Shown here: one piece after another, positions 61,839 to 64,000 of the stretch
Position numbering within the stretch: the first letter of the stretch is position 1
How the letters are laid out: every line of letters begins with the position of its first letter
NCBI GenBank assembly: GCA_030378105.1
Contig: JAUCGL010000005.1
Span: 1 to 64,000, forward strand
Direction of reading: 5' to 3'
Length of the DNA: 64,000 nt
Origin: Candidatus Halobeggiatoa sp. HSG11
GTDB taxonomy: Bacteria; Pseudomonadota; Gammaproteobacteria; Beggiatoales; Beggiatoaceae
Position numbers and translations under genes: made by a program
The notes under the pieces: generated by a model
What the model saw: only the letters and a program-made list of their open reading frames with translations
The model's database searches: none
What the model was told of the DNA's origin: nothing

Positions 61839-63770
61839 TCATCTCCTATAATAGTACTGATCTTCTATTAAAATCCGCATATGTTCCAATTCCCGTTTAC
61901 ATCTCTGTTCTTCGCTTATTTCTCTTTCTTTTTGTCCCTTCTTTCTTTCTTTTTCTGCTGTTTCAACTGCTTCAGCACGTTTACGCTGCTCTTTAGCAAT
62001 AACGTATGCGTGTTCCAATTCCTGTTGTTGTCTTATTTCTTTTTCTTTTTGTCTCTCCTTTCTTTCTGCTTCTGCCATTTCAAGTGCTTCAGCACGTTTA
62101 CGCTGTTCTTCAGCAATAGTCTGTGCTTGTTCTAACTCTCGTTTTTGTACTGTTTCTTTTTCTCTTTCTATCGTATCAATAATTTCTCGACTTTTATCAA
62201 CTAATTCCAAAAACTCACCAGAATAACCTAATTCCTTAGCATCAAAACTACTTAACCAATTCTCGACTTCTCTCAACTCAACAGTATCTAAAAAACCACC
62301 TTTTCGCTCCAAAATTTCCCAATTTTTAACCTTAGCCTCCAAACGCCGCCGAACCAATTCAGAATTACATCTATCCTTAATCCAATTCTGTAAACTAGGC
62401 CAACTATTAATCAATGCTTCATGAGCAATATCAACTCTTTTTTCATCTTTACCACTAAGAGTCAACAAACGATTACTTGCTAAATACTCAATTGTATCAT
62501 CGGCATCATTACCAACTAAATTACTATACAACTGCTGCCGACGAGTATCAGGCCTCCCTTCCCCAAACTGAATCAAACGCAAAAACACCCGCTTCGCAAT
62601 CACCATTTGCGACCTGTCCAAACCAACCAACACACCATCAGCATAAAGAGCAATCGCCGCCGGCAAACCCTTCAACAAACTATTCTCTTGATAAATAATA
62701 GTTTCATAATCACTCAATGACAAAAATCGCCGTCCCAAACGCTGCCAAAGCAATACCAAAGTTTGTTGCACCAAAGGCAAAAATCCCGGCTCCAAAGCAG
62801 CATCATTAACCAACCGCTCAACCAAAGCATCCTCAATATACACCCCAACCTGTTTAGCCGGCTCCTCAATCGCCTCCCGCAAACCATCTGGCGTCAACGG
62901 CAACACATTCTCAATACAATGGTTTTCAATCTTATCCCAATAAGGCAAACCCAGCAAATTTGAATAAAAATCATCCCGAACCGTTATAATCAACGAACAA
63001 TTCCGAGCCTCAAGCAACGCCAAAAAATCCAGATGAAAATCAGCTTTCCGCTCATCCGATAAATAAAACAACTCCTCAAACTGGTCAATAATAAAAAGTT
63101 GCCGTTTATCAATCGGTTCACCAATGTTAAAATCAGCCGGCCGCATCTTATGAACACACCAAGTTGCATCTAATCCAGCCACCAAACCAGCAAAAACCAA
63201 AGAAGACTTCCCACTTCCAGAAGGGCCAATAATAGTAATTAAACGATGAATTTGCAGCTTATCCAATAAATTAGTTATTTTCTCTGTACGACCAAAAAAA
63301 TACTTGCTTTCAGTGAAAGGTTCCAAACCGGGATAAGGACAATCAGGCTTAGGAGCCATAACTGGTAATGGCTTTTTTAATTTTTTACAAAGTTCTTGAA
63401 TGACTGTTTCCCGTGACTTATCATCAGTTGCATCCAATTTATTAAGCATTCCTAAACGTGAAGGTAACTCAACTGACTTTAAAATAAACGGAATAACCAA
63501 CCAAGCATCAGTTTCTAAACCATAATGTTGAGCTAACGACTCAACAAACTGATTATAATCATCTGCAAAGTAAGCCGGCGACACAATAAGCAAACAACGA
63601 CTACTTTGTTTAATCGCATCTTCAAATGCTGTCAATATTGGCTTACCTAGCTCAAAAGTTGCCCTTGAATGACAACGTACCTCAGCAGACTGCAAAGCAT
63701 CCAATAAATAACCCTCTACCCATGCCCTATCATCCTCAGCATAGGAAATAAATAAGTCGTATTTTTTCAT
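61839..63770 (-). CDS. TIR-nSTAND ATPase with C-terminal coiled coil
   Basis: A 643-residue paralog of the 60050 gene. The nSTAND core (about residues 140-400) is nearly identical (GPSGSGKSS, LFIIDQFEELF, EPGFLPLVQQTLVLLWQRL), while the TIR domain (1-138) and the region after 400 differ clearly, indicating recombination or conversion confined to the core. There is no WD40 or membrane segment. Instead, residues 510-640 form a charged coiled coil made of repeats of the type RKRAE-A-E-A-ERKE-QKE-E-Q-ELE (three units), ending RILIEDQYYYRR. It may be a truncated or alternative sensor end. Start ATG at 63770. Confidence 0.85.
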   Translation of the reverse strand: MKKYDLFISYAEDDRAWVEGYLLDALQSAEVRCHSRATFELGKPILTAFEDAIKQSSRCLLIVSPAYFADDYNQFVESLAQHYGLETDAWLVIPFILKSVELPSRLGMLNKLDATDDKSRETVIQELCKKLKKPLPVMAPKPDCPYPGLEPFTESKYFFGRTEKITNLLDKLQIHRLITIIGPSGSGKSSLVFAGLVAGLDATWCVHKMRPADFNIGEPIDKRQLFIIDQFEELFYLSDERKADFHLDFLALLEARNCSLIITVRDDFYSNLLGLPYWDKIENHCIENVLPLTPDGLREAIEEPAKQVGVYIEDALVERLVNDAALEPGFLPLVQQTLVLLWQRLGRRFLSLSDYETIIYQENSLLKGLPAAIALYADGVLVGLDRSQMVIAKRVFLRLIQFGEGRPDTRRQQLYSNLVGNDADDTIEYLASNRLLTLSGKDEKRVDIAHEALINSWPSLQNWIKDRCNSELVRRRLEAKVKNWEILERKGGFLDTVELREVENWLSSFDAKELGYSGEFLELVDKSREIIDTIEREKETVQKRELEQAQTIAEEQRKRAEALEMAEAERKERQKEKEIRQQQELEHAYVIAKEQRKRAEAVETAEKERKKGQKEREISEEQRCKRELEHMRILIEDQYYYRR

Positions 63771-63793
63771 TGTTTAACCCCTTAAATACTGTT

Positions 63794-63906
63794 TGAATCA
63801 GAATTTTCAGAATTAGAGAATTAGCAGAATTTAAAACCTAAAACAATAAGTCAATGAATTTGATTTTTAATTCTGTAAATTCTTGAATTCTGTTAATTCT
63901 GATTCA
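63794..63906. repeat. Inverted repeat of AATTCTG/CAGAATT units
   Basis: TGAATCAGAATT at 63794-63805 pairs with AATTCTGATTCA at 63895-63906. Further CAGAATT and AATTCTG units lie between. The repeat overlaps the stop codon of the partial gene at the window edge and may be a terminator-like or element remnant. Confidence 0.6.
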
Positions 63907-64000
63907 GACAATTTTAGGTAATTCTCCTTTCAAAGCCTCTATCAAACGCTCAAATTCCCGTTCAGCACGGCGAGAATGCGAAAGATTCAACGTTGTCAAC
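63904..64000 (-). CDS. Partial gene at window edge, C-terminal end only
   Basis: About 32 codons end in TGA at 63906-63904. The visible end reads LTTLNLSHSRRAEREFERLI, then EALKGELPKIV. It is basic then helical, with no domain identifiable. It lies 134 bp upstream of the TIR-nSTAND gene on the same strand, so it could belong to the same accessory block. Confidence 0.5.
   Translation of the reverse strand, partial: LTTLNLSHSRRAEREFERLIEALKGELPKIV

Noticed and set aside
61881-62135. Phe/Ser-rich frame opposite the coiled coil of the TIR-nSTAND gene
   Set aside because: Antisense of a Glu/Lys/Arg coiled coil gives Phe/Ser/Leu; no evidence of a gene.

Overview
This 64 kb AT-rich window looks like a chromosomal segment of a gammaproteobacterium, most plausibly a large filamentous sulfur bacterium of the Beggiatoa/Thiotrichaceae type. 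The order is inferred from three things: a gammaproteobacterial housekeeping core (rsmB-DUF4390-ntrY, cutA-dsbD, mnmE, rsmE, tamB, cysS, nuoG), an unusually high load of toxin-antitoxin (TA) genes, STAND ATPases and small inverted-repeat elements, and a TpsA/filamentous-haemagglutinin exoprotein. No 16S gene is present, so the taxonomy is an inference.

Layout. 0-5.5 kb: fragment of a secreted protein, a PIN toxin/antitoxin pair, nuoG with a terminator, mnmE. 5.5-13.4 kb: ABC substrate-binding protein, a decayed IS, rsmE, two lipoproteins, and the cutA-dsbD-tlpA operon (DsbD with a duplicated N-terminal domain), divergent from fxsA. 13.4-15.9 kb: a gene graveyard (gmhB and hypF remnants, transposase remnant, frameshifted higB beside intact higA). 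15.9-19.9 kb: accessory block with an AAA-type ATPase, VapBC and a NACHT/pentapeptide protein. 20.5-24.6 kb: GldG-like and DUF4340 proteins, sdhC, a RelE-type TA pair. 24.7-30.1 kb: a secreted nuclease-like protein followed by three tandem paralogous exported proteins. 30.5-36.6 kb: lipoprotein, rsmB, DUF4390, ntrY, membrane protein. 36.5-39.9 kb: operon for a cytochrome-bd-like oxidase with a di-haem cytochrome c and two tiny membrane proteins. 40.2-49.7 kb: TpsA exoprotein, UPF0175/DUF3368 TA pair, an enlarged TamB. 50.4-56.3 kb: TRAP DctM, a J-like/tryptophan-repeat/PH protein, cysS, TraB/GumN protein, tRNA-Ser(UGA). 56.6-64 kb: truncated response regulator and two TIR-nSTAND genes.

Most striking points. 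(1) A TIR-nSTAND-WD40 gene is split by a 131-bp element with 20-bp perfect terminal inverted repeats and a 4-bp target duplication (TAAA). Removing the element and one target copy restores a single in-frame reading frame of about 1,320 codons. (2) A signal-peptide-bearing nuclease-like protein precedes three tandem exported paralogs whose ends are nearly identical and whose middles differ. (3) A protein combines a J-like domain without HPD, five exact 11-residue tryptophan repeats and a bacterial PH domain. (4) A bd-like oxidase operon has a CydA-like subunit and no CydB.

The intergenic DNA is dominated by at least six families of short inverted-repeat elements, several nested in one another. 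Many accessory genes are fragments that end or begin at these elements. Several subunits of larger complexes (NuoG, SdhC, DctM, GldG-like, NtrY, TpsA) lack their usual partner genes nearby.
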